NCBI RefSeq assembly: GCF_900182645.1
Contig: NZ_FXTA01000008.1
Location: forward strand, 1 to 64,000
Direction: 5' to 3'
Source: Flavobacterium resistens
GTDB taxonomy: Bacteria > Bacteroidota > Bacteroidia > Flavobacteriales > Flavobacteriaceae
DNA length: 64,000 bases
Under the pieces are notes generated by a model. The model made no database searches, had not been told where the DNA came from, and worked only from the letters and a program-made list of their open reading frames with translations. The position numbers and the translations under genes were made by a program. Shown one piece after another: positions 1 to 10,688 of the stretch (positions within the stretch are counted from its first letter, which is position 1; every line of letters starts with the position of its first letter).

Positions 1-3000
1 TTCAAGATCGCTAAAAAAATTTGTTCTACTGAAGCATCAAAAGCTATATTGGAAAATTGCGCAATATTTTCGTTCTCTTTTATGTTGAATTCCCTAGTTT
101 GGTTTGAAATAATATTTACAATATTTTTATGTTCCACCATCACCCCTTTAGGATTACCGGTAGTTCCTGAAGTGTAAATAACGTAGGCCAAATCGTTAGG
201 CTTATTTATCTTTAAAATATTTGATTTAGTATATTTATCTTGGATCTTGTAAAAGATTTCTAATGCCTGTTCATCGATAACAATTTTACAGTTACTATCT
301 TTTTCTATGTAAGCAATCCTTTCTTGAGGGTAACTTGGATCAATTGGCACATAAGCGGAACCTGATTTTAGTATTCCCAAAATAGCCAGTATCATTTGCT
401 CGCTTCGCTCTAACTTTATTCCGATTAGATCGTCGGCTTGTATTTTGTAGGTTTCTCTTAGATAATACGCTAATTGATTTGCTTTCTCATTGAGTTGTTT
501 GTAGGTCAATTGTACTTCCTCAAAAACAACAGCGATGTTATCCGGAGTTTTATCGACTTGCTCTTCAAATAAATCGATGATGGTTTTATCTTTTGGATAA
601 TCAACTTTGGTACCATTAAAGTCTACTAATAATTGTTGTTTCTCTGCTTGAGATAAAATTACCTCCCTATTTAAAACATTATTTGGTCGAGTTACAAGTA
701 AATTTAAAAAGTTATAGTAATAACTATGTAATTGCTCTACTGTTATTCCTCCTTTTAGTACACGTTGCTGATGCCATAATATATTTATACCAGCCTGTAT
801 AGGACAAATTGTCAAATCTAGAAAAGTATTGGATAATGTAAAATTAATATCCGTAAATTCAAATTCTTTAACTTTACTTATCTCTTGGAGATTAAGGTCA
901 TTCAATATGTGAAAATCGATATAATTAAAGAATGTATCAAAAAACGGATTCTCTCCCTGGTTATTAAGTGAAAATCGAGTATGTAATTCAAATAAACTAA
1001 TTCCTTCAAACTGTTTCTGTACGTTTACAAAATGATTTACTTGTTTTACAAAATCTAATATTGTTCCTTTTGTTCCATTTAAACGAAACGGTAGTGTATT
1101 TAAAAAACACCCTAATATTTTATCACTATCTTCTAATAAAGGTCTTCCGTTTGTGACTAGACCGGCCAAAACATCATTATCATATGTTAACATTTGTAAT
1201 GCATAGAGATAGGCTGAAAAATTTAATATTTTCATACTTATCCCTTGACTAACTACAAATTCCTGAATGGAATTATATAGTTTTCCTTCCAATACAAAAT
1301 TGTAGTGATTGGATACAACTTCTTCAGTAAAAATATCTAGACGCTTATAATCATTTAACTTTTCTTTCCAATAATTATATTGATTGTCACTCTCTTTTAT
1401 ACATTTTTGATTAAAGACATAATCTTTATAGCTCAATGAAAGCTTTTCCAAAGTCATTATACCTTCTTTCTGTATGCTGATGTATGTATTATTAAGTTCG
1501 GTTATTAAAGATGCAAGGCTCCAACCATCAAGAATAGCATGATGAAATTGGAACAATAAATGCCATTGTTGTTCTCCCAATTTATAAATCTTCATACGCC
1601 AAAGACCTGGTATAGAAATATCAAATGGCTTTTCAGTTCGCTCCTGAATCATAAACTCATTGATCAGTTCCTGTTGGACCTTTTTATCTTTTGTCGAAAT
1701 ATCTTCGCTCTCCAATGATATATCAATATTCTTATAAACAAGATGTACAGGCACACTGTAATTGTCTATATTGAATGCGACACGAAGTATTTCGTGTTTT
1801 TCAACCAATAATTCTAATGCTTTGATAAATATGGATTCATCAAAATCCTGTATAGGAATAGGAATTAAAAACTGATCATGATATACACCTAGGTTTGTGT
1901 TCAGAAATGAGGAATATAACATACCTTGCTCTATATCACTCATGGGAAAAATAGCAATAATCTTCTCTGAATCTAATTCCTTAGATAAATTTTCAAAACT
2001 TGCTTCTACTTGTATCTTTATTAACGGAGAAATTGTACTTGTCTGGCGCTCTAATTTTATAGATAATAATTCCTTAATAGAAGGAAATGCATAAATATCT
2101 GATAATTTATAATTTAGCCCCAAGAAATTATTAATCCTGCTTAAAAGACGTATTGAACGTATCGAGTCACCCCCTAAATCAAAGAAATTATCCGTAATTC
2201 CTATTTTCCCCACTCCCAATACTTCTTTCCATATTTCAGCTAACTGCTCCTCAATTTCATTACTTGGGCCTAAAAATTCCTTTCTTATGATATCATTATC
2301 AGAGATGTTTGGCAAAGCCTTATAATTTATTTTCCCATTTGAAGTTAATGGTAATTTATCTAACACAATATAAAAACTAGGAATCATATAATCCGGAAGT
2401 TTATTTTGGAGAAAATGTCGCAATTCATTTTTATCGAAATCATTAGATGCAACCAAATAAGCCACCAGTACTTTTTCCTGATGCATTTCTTTTACGACAA
2501 CCAAAACTTGATTAAAATTCGCTGAATATTGAAGTATGACATTCTCAATTTCGACAAGCTCAATTCTAAATCCTCTAATTTTAACCTGTTGGTCTTTTCT
2601 TCCTAAAAACTCAATATTTCCATCTGGTAACCATTTACACAAATCTCCTGTATCATACAATCTCTCACCTTGCACAAATGGATTTGAAATAAATTTTTCA
2701 GCTGTAAGTTCTGCTTTATTCAAGTAGCCTCTCGCTACTCCAGCTCCGGATACGTACAATTGACCTATTACACCGGTAACGACTGGTTGCAAATTTTTGT
2801 TCAATATATAGGCAAAACTATTTGGAATAGGTTTCCCTATCGGAATTGTGGTGTATTTTACATTTTGTATCTCAAAAGTTGTAGAAAATGTTGTGTTTTC
2901 TGTAGGTCCATAACCATTTACTATTTTTATGGCCGGATACCTTTCAAATACTTTTTCAGTATGCTTTGGTGACACAACATCGCCCCCAATAATTAGTTGG

Positions 3001-6000
3001 TCAATGTTTTCAAAAATCTTAATATTACTTTCTACCACTTGACTAAACCATGAAGCAGTCATCCAAAGACTATTCACCTTATGTGTTTTTACAACATCTT
3101 CTAATTTAGACAAATCAAGTAAATTGTCCTGAGTGGTTAATATTAATCTTGAGCCATTCAATAAAGTTCCAAAATACTCGATCGTAGTGGCATCAAAAGA
3201 TACGGAACCAGTACTTAGCAAAATATTCTTTGGACTCAATGGAAAATAAGAACAAGGTTTAACTAATCTAATAACATTACCATGCTCCACCATTACTCCT
3301 TTTGGTTCTCCAGTCGAACCAGAAGTATAAATTACATAAGCCAAATCTGATGTTGAATTGATAAGATTTGGATTTTCACTATTAAATCTAAACCTTTGTA
3401 AATTAAAAAGTGCTAACTCATCCTCATCAACAATCACTTTACAATTGATATCTTTTTCAATATAAGCTATTCTTTCCTGTGGGTAATTGGTATCTATTGG
3501 CACATAAGCGGCTCCTGACTTTAGGACACTTAAAATTGCAATAATCATTTGTTCGCTTCTATCTAACTTTATACCAACAAGATCATTTTGCTCGATGAAA
3601 TATTCGTTTCTTAAGTAGTGAGCCAATTGATTGACTTTTTCGTTAAGTTCCTTATACGTGAGTGATATATTACCAAAAACAATAGCAATATTGTCAGGAG
3701 TATTAATAACTTGCTCCTCAAATAAAGTAACTATTGTTTTATCGTTCGGATAAGAAACAACTGTATTGTTAAACTCTGATATTACTTGGAATTTTTCTAT
3801 TTCTGTTAAGAATTCTACTTCTTGAATATCTTTTGTTGTTTCATCCAGTAATCCATTCATTAGATTTTCGAAATGATGAAACATTCTTTCGATTAAACTG
3901 ACATCATAGATATCTGTATTATAATCAATCATTAATTCTAAGCCATCTTTTTCAGTAAAAGCAAAGCGAATATCAAATTGAGTAGTTTTTCTTAAAAAAC
4001 TGTACTCATTTACTTCAATACCAATTAGTTCTTCGTTGTTAAGATTTTTTAATTGTTTTTGATTTTGTAAAACAACAATAACATCAAACAAAGCAGAACG
4101 ACTGGTATCTTTCTTTAAATTTAATTTTTTAATTAATGCATCAAAAGGATAACCTTGATGATTGTATGCTCCTAATAAAGTTTCTTTTTCTTGATTTAAT
4201 AAATCTAAAAAGCTATTATTCTCTTTAAAGAGTGTTCTTATTGCTAGTGTATTTAAATACAAACCTATTTGATCCTCTAAATCAGGATGCTCACGTCCTG
4301 CTATAGGAGTACCTACTACAATATCATCTTGACCACTGTATTTATGTAAAAGCACTTTGACTCCTGTCATAAGAGTCATAAACAAAGTGGATTGGTGTTT
4401 CTCTGAAAAACCTTTCAGTTTATCTAAAAATGGCTTGGAGAATTCATGTATTAAACTTGCTCCATTATAAGTTTGGACAGATGGTCGTTTTTTAAAACTA
4501 GGTAAATCTAAAACAGGTAACTCTCCTGAGAATTGATTCAACCAAAAATCTTCTGATGATTTTAGTTTTTCTTGCTGTAACTCATAATTAAGCCATACTG
4601 CATAGTCTTTATATTGAATTGTTGATTCAGGTAAATTGACTTGTTTTCCTTGCGTTAAAGCATTATATGTTTGTATAATTTCAGCGATTAATAATTCCAA
4701 TGACCATCCATCTCCAATTATATGGTGCATGGTTAAGAAAAGTAGGTGCTCATTCTCTCCTAATTTAATCAGAGAGGTACGTAATAATGGTGCTTCTTCT
4801 AAAATAAAAGGCTCATTGTTTTTTTCCTGCAAATAATTGGCTACAACCTCTTCTTGATTTTCTACTGCGCTAAAATCGATTTCTGAAATTCTAAAGTTTA
4901 CTTGTTCAATCGGTGTGATGTACTGAGAAATCAACTCCTCTTCATTTTTTTTAAAGTAAGTTCTTAAAATCTCATGACCTAGAATTAATAATCTAAAAGA
5001 GTCCTCAAACCTATTTATATCTATAGCACCAATTAACCTAACAGCTCCTGGCATATTATAGACTAATGAACCATTTTCTAATTGACTTAATATCCACAAT
5101 CTACTTTGTGAAGCTGTTAATGGATAAGAGAGTGCTTCAGCTGCTTTGGGAATGCGTAAATATTCGCTTTGTTTTAATTGTTTGTTTAATGCTTTTATGG
5201 TTGGATTGGCAAAAAATATTTTAAAGGATATCGTTTGTCCTAATTGCTTAAAAATTTGATTGATAACTTGAACTACTATCAAACTATGTCCTCCCAATTC
5301 AAAGAAATTATCTGTAATTCCTATTTTTTGAACTCCTAATACTTCTTGCCATATTTCTACCATTTTTTGTTCAATGGCATTTCTTGGGGCTACATATTCT
5401 TTCTTAATGATGTCTTCTTCATTAATACTCTGCAAAGCTTTGCGATCTATCTTGCCATTAGGTGTTAATGGTAGTTCTTCTAAAACAACATAAAAGCTCG
5501 GCACCATATAATAAGGCAATCTCTCTTGCAAGAAACTACGCAGGTCGGATTTATCGATCTCACTACCAGATACCAAATAGGCAACCAGTATTTTCTCTTG
5601 GTTCATTTCTTTCGCCTCTACAGCTACTTGAATTAATTCCTTTGAATACTTTAAAATAAAAGTCTCAATCTCTCCCAACTCTATTCTGTAACCGCGAATC
5701 TTTACTTGATGGTCGTTTCTGCCTAAAAACTCAATATTACCGTCAGGTAACCATCTCCCGGAATCACCCGATTTATATATATTCCCATATTTAGATGTAC
5801 ATATAAATTTGTCCTTAGTAAATTTATCATTGCCTAAATAACCTAGTCCTAACCCAATTCCTCCAATACATATTTCCCCTATCACACCTATAGGAACTTG
5901 GTTTGATTCTTTATCTAATATAAAAATCTTCGTATTCCTTATAGGTCTACCTATTGGGATTAAATCTATTTCATCTTTTTTAAGCTGATACTCTACTGAA

Positions 6001-9000
6001 ACATCACTCGCCTCACTAGGTCCATAACTATTGAAAATATCTACATCATATTTCTTTAAGAAATCTCTAATCAATTCTAGTTTAATTGATTCCCCTCCAA
6101 GTATAACCTTTTTTAACGAAATAAGGTCTTCCTGATTCTCCTCTAATAAACTGTAAAATAATGTAGGCGCGCAGTTAATAACTGTAATTTGTTGTTTTTT
6201 AATAAAGCTTTTTGCGCTTATTGGGTCAAAATCAGAATCTATATAGATCCTTGCACCAACAATAAGAGGTGCAAAATAATTTTTTTGAGTTAAATCAAAA
6301 CTTAGATTACTGACAATACTTATTCTATCTCTTTCATTAATTTTCTCTGCATACCATTTTACAGTGTTTGTAAATCCCTTGTAAATATTTATCGCACCTT
6401 TTGGATTACCAGTAGATCCAGATGTATACATAAGATATACTATATCATCTAAATTTATTTTAATATTTGGTTTTTCTTTCGATTCGCTAATAAGTACATT
6501 TCTAGTTTCATCTCTAAATTTGTTGTCAATTAATAATTTACTTTTTGAATCATTTAAAATATAATTGAATCTTTCTGCAGGAAGAGAAGAATCAATTAAT
6601 ACATAAGCATAGCCTGCCTTTAAAATTCCGAATAGTGAAATAATTAAAAACTCAGATTTTTCGATACTTATACCAATGAAATCACCTTTAGATAGATTAC
6701 TAAATTTTAATAAATAATTCGCTAATTGATTTGCTTTCTCATTTAGTTCTTTGTAGGTCAATTGTACTTCTTCAAAAACGACAGCAATATCATCTGGAGT
6801 TTTATCAACTTGCTCTTCAAATAAATCGATGATGGTTTTATCTTTCGGATAATCAACTTTGGTATCGTTAAAGTCTACTAATAATTGTTGTTTTTCCTTA
6901 TCTGTTAGGTAATCTACATCTTGGATAAGTCTTTCAGGTTGTTCTAATGATTCTGTAAGAAGATTTTCAAAATGAAGAAACATTCTTTCTATCAAGTATT
7001 CATCATAAATATCTGTATTGTACTCAATTGTAAGATCCAATCCGTCTGCTTCAACGAAGGTAAAACTAATATCAAATTGGGATGTTTTATTCTTAAACTC
7101 GTAATTACTTACTTCAAGGTTAATGAGTTCTTCAATATTAAGATTATTTAACTGCCCTTGGTTTTGCAATACCACCAAAACATCAAATAAAGCCGAACGA
7201 CTGGTATCTCTTTTTAATTTCAATTTCCCTAATAATGCATCAAAAGGATAATTTTGATGGTCATAGGCACTTAATAAAGTCTCTTTTTGTATTGCTACCA
7301 AATCTAAAAAGTTACTTTCGTCCTTTAACTGGGTTCTTATCGCAAGCGTATTCAAATACAACCCTATTTGATTCTCCAAATCAGGGTGCTCTCTTCCTGC
7401 TATTGGGGTTCCTATTATGATATCATTCTGACCTGTATATCTATGTAACAAAGCATTTATGCCCGCCATTAAAGTCATAAATAAAGTAACATCGTACTCC
7501 TTTGAAAAAGTCTTTAGCTTCTCTAAAAAAGCTATTGGAAATTTATGATTTACATTATTTCCGTTATACGTTTGCACCAGCGGACGGGCTTTAAAATTTG
7601 GTAAATCTAATACCGGTATTTCTCCAGTAAACTGTTCAAGCCAATACTGTTCTGATACTTTATATTTTTCCTGCTGCAATTCTGAATTAAACCAAACCGC
7701 ATAATCTTTGTATTGAATGTTTAATTCTGGTAAATTGGCTTGTTTTCCTTGCATTAGTGCGTTGTACGTTTTTACAACCTCTGCAATTAATAGCTCAATT
7801 GACCATCCATCGCCAATAATATGATGAAGAGATAAGAAAAATACATGCTCGTCTTCTCTTAATTTGATTAAAGAAGCCCTTATAAGTGGTGCTTTTTCCA
7901 AATCGAAAGATTGACTGTTTTTCTCTTGTAAATAATTAGCAATTTCTTCCTCCTGATTTTCAACTGAACTATAATCTTTCTCAGTTATCTTAAAGTTTCC
8001 TTCCTCCGTAGGTGCAACATGTTGTTGAACTTCTCCCTCTTCATTTGTTTTAAAATAGGTTCTTAAAATTTCATGACGTTGAATTAATAATCTAAAGGAT
8101 TCTTTAAATTTTTTGACATCAATAGTTCCAGTTAATTTAACAGTGGCAGGCATATTATAAGCCAAAGAAGATTCTTCTAACTGGCTCAATATCCACAACC
8201 TGTTTTGGGATGCCGTTAATGGATAAGAGAGTGCTTCCTGAGCTTTAGGTATTGCCAAATAATCATTCTCCAATAATTGTTTACTTAATTCCTCTATGCT
8301 CGGGCTTGTGAAGAATGCTTTAAAAGATACCGTTTTTCCTAATTGCTTGTAGGTTCTATTGATTACTTGGGCAATAATTAAACTATGACCTCCTAACTCA
8401 AAGAAATTATCGGTTACGCCTATTTTTTCTATTCCTAATACTTCTTGCCATATTTCTACCATTTTTTCTTCAATGGCATTTCTTGGCGCTACATATTCTT
8501 TTTTGATGATGTCTTCTCCAGTAACACTCGGAAGGGCTTTTCTGTCTATCTTGCCATTAGGTGTTAAAGGCAGACTTTCTATCTCTACATAAAAACCAGG
8601 CACCATATATTCAGGCAGCTTGTTTTGCAGATAAGTTCTAAGCTCTGATTTGTCAATCTCTGTTTTGGATACATAATAAGCCACCAAAGTTTTGTCCTGG
8701 TTGATTTCTTTGGCTTCCACTACAACCTGTTGTATCTCCTCTGAATATCCAGATATGGCCGTTTCTATCTCTCCTAGTTCTATACGATAACCTCTTATCT
8801 TGACTTGATAATCGTTTCTGCCCAAAAATTCAATGTTGCCGTCTGGTAGCCACCTGCCTAAATCACCGGTATCATACATTCTTGCTCCTTTTATAAAAGG
8901 ATTCGAAATGAATTTTTCTGCTGTGAGTTCTGGTTTGTTTAAGTAGCCTCTGGCTACACCTACTCCCGATACATACAGTTTTCCTGCAACTCCTATAGGT

Positions 9001-10688
9001 AATGGCTGCAATGACTCGTCTAATATGTAAACCTGTGTGTTGGAAATAGGACTGCCGATTGGAATGATTGATTTATCAATATCATTTTTTGTCACCTTAT
9101 AAAATGACACACAAACAGCACACTCTGTAGGGCCATATGCATTATAATAATCAATTCCTGATTCTAAAACAGCTATTGCTTTAGTAGGATTAGCCGATTC
9201 ACCAGCTGTAATAATACATCTTAACCCAGAAATATCTTTTTCAGACAATAGCCCTAAATAACTTGGAGGAAAAGTAACTACTGATACTTTTGTTTCTTTT
9301 AAAAAACCTATAAATTGATCTTTGTATTTTATTGTCTCCTCTGATGGAATACATAATGTAGCGCCACTATATAAACTCATCATAATCTCGGATATAGATG
9401 CATCAAAAGCAACAGAAGCAAACCATACCACTTTATCATTTTCTGTAATTTCAAAAGATCTGATCTGGTCTAACGACATATTTACATTACTCGTATGTTC
9501 AACCATCACCCCTTTAGGTTGCCCTGTAGAACCCGAAGTATAAATTACATAAGCTAAATCTTTTGATGTAATACTTGCATTTATATTGTCGTTACTATAG
9601 TCCTCTAAATTTACTAGATTAACATTTAATATATCGCAATTGTCATTTTTCAACACGGCATCATCTCCAATTAGCAATTTTAAGCCACTATCTTTTATTA
9701 AATAATCGATTCTTTTCTGAGGATAATTAGTGTCTATTGGCAGATAAACGGCACCTAACTTTAATATTGCCAATAACGAAACGATTCCAACATCTGATTT
9801 AGGTAAAAAGACACCAATTATATCTCCTTTATTGATGGTATATTTAGACGAAATATAATTAGCTAGTTGATTGGCCTTTTCGTTTAATGCAACATAAGTT
9901 AATTCTACTTCTCCAAATACAACAGCAACATTATATGGAGTTTTCGTTACTTGTTCTTCAAAAAAAGTAACGATCGTTTTATCTTTTGGATAAGCTAGAT
10001 CGTTATCATTAAAATCAACCAATAGTTGATGTTTTTCATTTTCAGAAAGTAGTGGATATTCCGATAAATTTACTTCAATATTATTTTCTAAATTAATTAT
10101 GAAGTCTTTAAAATGCTGAACTAAATAGTCAACGATTGTTTTTTTTATAAAACCTTCTAAATAAGAAACATGAATTTCTATATCTTCTTTCTCGTTTATT
10201 TTTACATTAAACAAAACGCCATTGGAATCTAACTTAGAATTGGAGTTGATATTAATTCCATAATGAGATAATAAACTAAAGTCTTCAAAACCTGTCTTTT
10301 GAAATACTATATCTTTATTAAAATCAGCATTATTTAATGTGTCTAAAATTTCTAATTTAACGGTTTGAAGATAGCCTTTAAAAGATAAATTTAAATCCGT
10401 TGAAAATGATAACGGCAAAGAATTTGACTGATTTTTAAAATTTGAAACGATAAATCCATCAAATTCGCTTACAAATCTTTTCAATAAAAAATTATAAATA
10501 GCAATTATAACTGTATATTGGGCTAATGGATTATTATTCGTAAGTTTATTAAAATAATTTAATTCATTATGATTAATACTAATACTTGAAACATTATTAT
10601 TTTTATTTTTCAACTCAATATTTATATCTCTATGAAACAATTTATTTTTCCAATATTTAGAAATTAAATTTGAATTGTTTTGATTCAT
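1..10688 (-). CDS. Nonribosomal peptide synthetase, at least four modules (3' end outside window)
   Basis: This multimodular NRPS activates amino acids as adenylates, loads them on carrier domains and condenses them into a peptide. Reading starts at an ATG at 10688-10686 and stays open to the window edge (over 3,560 residues), so the gene is partial. Domain order: a half-length condensation domain without HHxxxDG (residues 1 to about 215); A1 (core motif near 9500-9555); T1 (GGHS, Ser codon 8382-8384); C2 (HHIIGDG, 7806-7826); A2; T2 (GGHS, 5283-5285); C3 (HHIIGDG, 4707-4727); A3; T3 (GGDS, 2163-2165); C4 (HHAILDG, 1524-1544); start of A4. Specificity residues read by eye against GrsA: A1 DASTIAAVC, close to Phe/Tyr codes; A3 DAIMIGGTF, close to Val/Ile codes; A2 DLKNIGSDV, not assigned. 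No epimerization or thioesterase domain is visible here. The product is unknown. Family assignment is certain; substrate calls are tentative. Confidence 0.97.
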   Translation of the reverse strand, partial: MNQNNSNLISKYWKNKLFHRDINIELKNKNNNVSSISINHNELNYFNKLTNNNPLAQYTVIIAIYNFLLKRFVSEFDGFIVSNFKNQSNSLPLSFSTDLNLSFKGYLQTVKLEILDTLNNADFNKDIVFQKTGFEDFSLLSHYGININSNSKLDSNGVLFNVKINEKEDIEIHVSYLEGFIKKTIVDYLVQHFKDFIINLENNIEVNLSEYPLLSENEKHQLLVDFNDNDLAYPKDKTIVTFFEEQVTKTPYNVAVVFGEVELTYVALNEKANQLANYISSKYTINKGDIIGVFLPKSDVGIVSLLAILKLGAVYLPIDTNYPQKRIDYLIKDSGLKLLIGDDAVLKNDNCDILNVNLVNLEDYSNDNINASITSKDLAYVIYTSGSTGQPKGVMVEHTSNVNMSLDQIRSFEITENDKVVWFASVAFDASISEIMMSLYSGATLCIPSEETIKYKDQFIGFLKETKVSVVTFPPSYLGLLSEKDISGLRCIITAGESANPTKAIAVLESGIDYYNAYGPTECAVCVSFYKVTKNDIDKSIIPIGSPISNTQVYILDESLQPLPIGVAGKLYVSGVGVARGYLNKPELTAEKFISNPFIKGARMYDTGDLGRWLPDGNIEFLGRNDYQVKIRGYRIELGEIETAISGYSEEIQQVVVEAKEINQDKTLVAYYVSKTEIDKSELRTYLQNKLPEYMVPGFYVEIESLPLTPNGKIDRKALPSVTGEDIIKKEYVAPRNAIEEKMVEIWQEVLGIEKIGVTDNFFELGGHSLIIAQVINRTYKQLGKTVSFKAFFTSPSIEELSKQLLENDYLAIPKAQEALSYPLTASQNRLWILSQLEESSLAYNMPATVKLTGTIDVKKFKESFRLLIQRHEILRTYFKTNEEGEVQQHVAPTEEGNFKITEKDYSSVENQEEEIANYLQEKNSQSFDLEKAPLIRASLIKLREDEHVFFLSLHHIIGDGWSIELLIAEVVKTYNALMQGKQANLPELNIQYKDYAVWFNSELQQEKYKVSEQYWLEQFTGEIPVLDLPNFKARPLVQTYNGNNVNHKFPIAFLEKLKTFSKEYDVTLFMTLMAGINALLHRYTGQNDIIIGTPIAGREHPDLENQIGLYLNTLAIRTQLKDESNFLDLVAIQKETLLSAYDHQNYPFDALLGKLKLKRDTSRSALFDVLVVLQNQGQLNNLNIEELINLEVSNYEFKNKTSQFDISFTFVEADGLDLTIEYNTDIYDEYLIERMFLHFENLLTESLEQPERLIQDVDYLTDKEKQQLLVDFNDTKVDYPKDKTIIDLFEEQVDKTPDDIAVVFEEVQLTYKELNEKANQLANYLLKFSNLSKGDFIGISIEKSEFLIISLFGILKAGYAYVLIDSSLPAERFNYILNDSKSKLLIDNKFRDETRNVLISESKEKPNIKINLDDIVYLMYTSGSTGNPKGAINIYKGFTNTVKWYAEKINERDRISIVSNLSFDLTQKNYFAPLIVGARIYIDSDFDPISAKSFIKKQQITVINCAPTLFYSLLEENQEDLISLKKVILGGESIKLELIRDFLKKYDVDIFNSYGPSEASDVSVEYQLKKDEIDLIPIGRPIRNTKIFILDKESNQVPIGVIGEICIGGIGLGLGYLGNDKFTKDKFICTSKYGNIYKSGDSGRWLPDGNIEFLGRNDHQVKIRGYRIELGEIETFILKYSKELIQVAVEAKEMNQEKILVAYLVSGSEIDKSDLRSFLQERLPYYMVPSFYVVLEELPLTPNGKIDRKALQSINEEDIIKKEYVAPRNAIEQKMVEIWQEVLGVQKIGITDNFFELGGHSLIVVQVINQIFKQLGQTISFKIFFANPTIKALNKQLKQSEYLRIPKAAEALSYPLTASQSRLWILSQLENGSLVYNMPGAVRLIGAIDINRFEDSFRLLILGHEILRTYFKKNEEELISQYITPIEQVNFRISEIDFSAVENQEEVVANYLQEKNNEPFILEEAPLLRTSLIKLGENEHLLFLTMHHIIGDGWSLELLIAEIIQTYNALTQGKQVNLPESTIQYKDYAVWLNYELQQEKLKSSEDFWLNQFSGELPVLDLPSFKKRPSVQTYNGASLIHEFSKPFLDKLKGFSEKHQSTLFMTLMTGVKVLLHKYSGQDDIVVGTPIAGREHPDLEDQIGLYLNTLAIRTLFKENNSFLDLLNQEKETLLGAYNHQGYPFDALIKKLNLKKDTSRSALFDVIVVLQNQKQLKNLNNEELIGIEVNEYSFLRKTTQFDIRFAFTEKDGLELMIDYNTDIYDVSLIERMFHHFENLMNGLLDETTKDIQEVEFLTEIEKFQVISEFNNTVVSYPNDKTIVTLFEEQVINTPDNIAIVFGNISLTYKELNEKVNQLAHYLRNEYFIEQNDLVGIKLDRSEQMIIAILSVLKSGAAYVPIDTNYPQERIAYIEKDINCKVIVDEDELALFNLQRFRFNSENPNLINSTSDLAYVIYTSGSTGEPKGVMVEHGNVIRLVKPCSYFPLSPKNILLSTGSVSFDATTIEYFGTLLNGSRLILTTQDNLLDLSKLEDVVKTHKVNSLWMTASWFSQVVESNIKIFENIDQLIIGGDVVSPKHTEKVFERYPAIKIVNGYGPTENTTFSTTFEIQNVKYTTIPIGKPIPNSFAYILNKNLQPVVTGVIGQLYVSGAGVARGYLNKAELTAEKFISNPFVQGERLYDTGDLCKWLPDGNIEFLGRKDQQVKIRGFRIELVEIENVILQYSANFNQVLVVVKEMHQEKVLVAYLVASNDFDKNELRHFLQNKLPDYMIPSFYIVLDKLPLTSNGKINYKALPNISDNDIIRKEFLGPSNEIEEQLAEIWKEVLGVGKIGITDNFFDLGGDSIRSIRLLSRINNFLGLNYKLSDIYAFPSIKELLSIKLERQTSTISPLIKIQVEASFENLSKELDSEKIIAIFPMSDIEQGMLYSSFLNTNLGVYHDQFLIPIPIQDFDESIFIKALELLVEKHEILRVAFNIDNYSVPVHLVYKNIDISLESEDISTKDKKVQQELINEFMIQERTEKPFDISIPGLWRMKIYKLGEQQWHLLFQFHHAILDGWSLASLITELNNTYISIQKEGIMTLEKLSLSYKDYVFNQKCIKESDNQYNYWKEKLNDYKRLDIFTEEVVSNHYNFVLEGKLYNSIQEFVVSQGISMKILNFSAYLYALQMLTYDNDVLAGLVTNGRPLLEDSDKILGCFLNTLPFRLNGTKGTILDFVKQVNHFVNVQKQFEGISLFELHTRFSLNNQGENPFFDTFFNYIDFHILNDLNLQEISKVKEFEFTDINFTLSNTFLDLTICPIQAGINILWHQQRVLKGGITVEQLHSYYYNFLNLLVTRPNNVLNREVILSQAEKQQLLVDFNGTKVDYPKDKTIIDLFEEQVDKTPDNIAVVFEEVQLTYKQLNEKANQLAYYLRETYKIQADDLIGIKLERSEQMILAILGILKSGSAYVPIDPSYPQERIAYIEKDSNCKIVIDEQALEIFYKIQDKYTKSNILKINKPNDLAYVIYTSGTTGNPKGVMVEHKNIVNIISNQTREFNIKENENIAQFSNIAFDASVEQIFLAIL

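Noticed and set aside
1897..9543. Several plus-strand frames of 60-75 codons opposite the NRPS
   Set aside because: They lie fully antisense to a strongly conserved coding frame and show no family motif.
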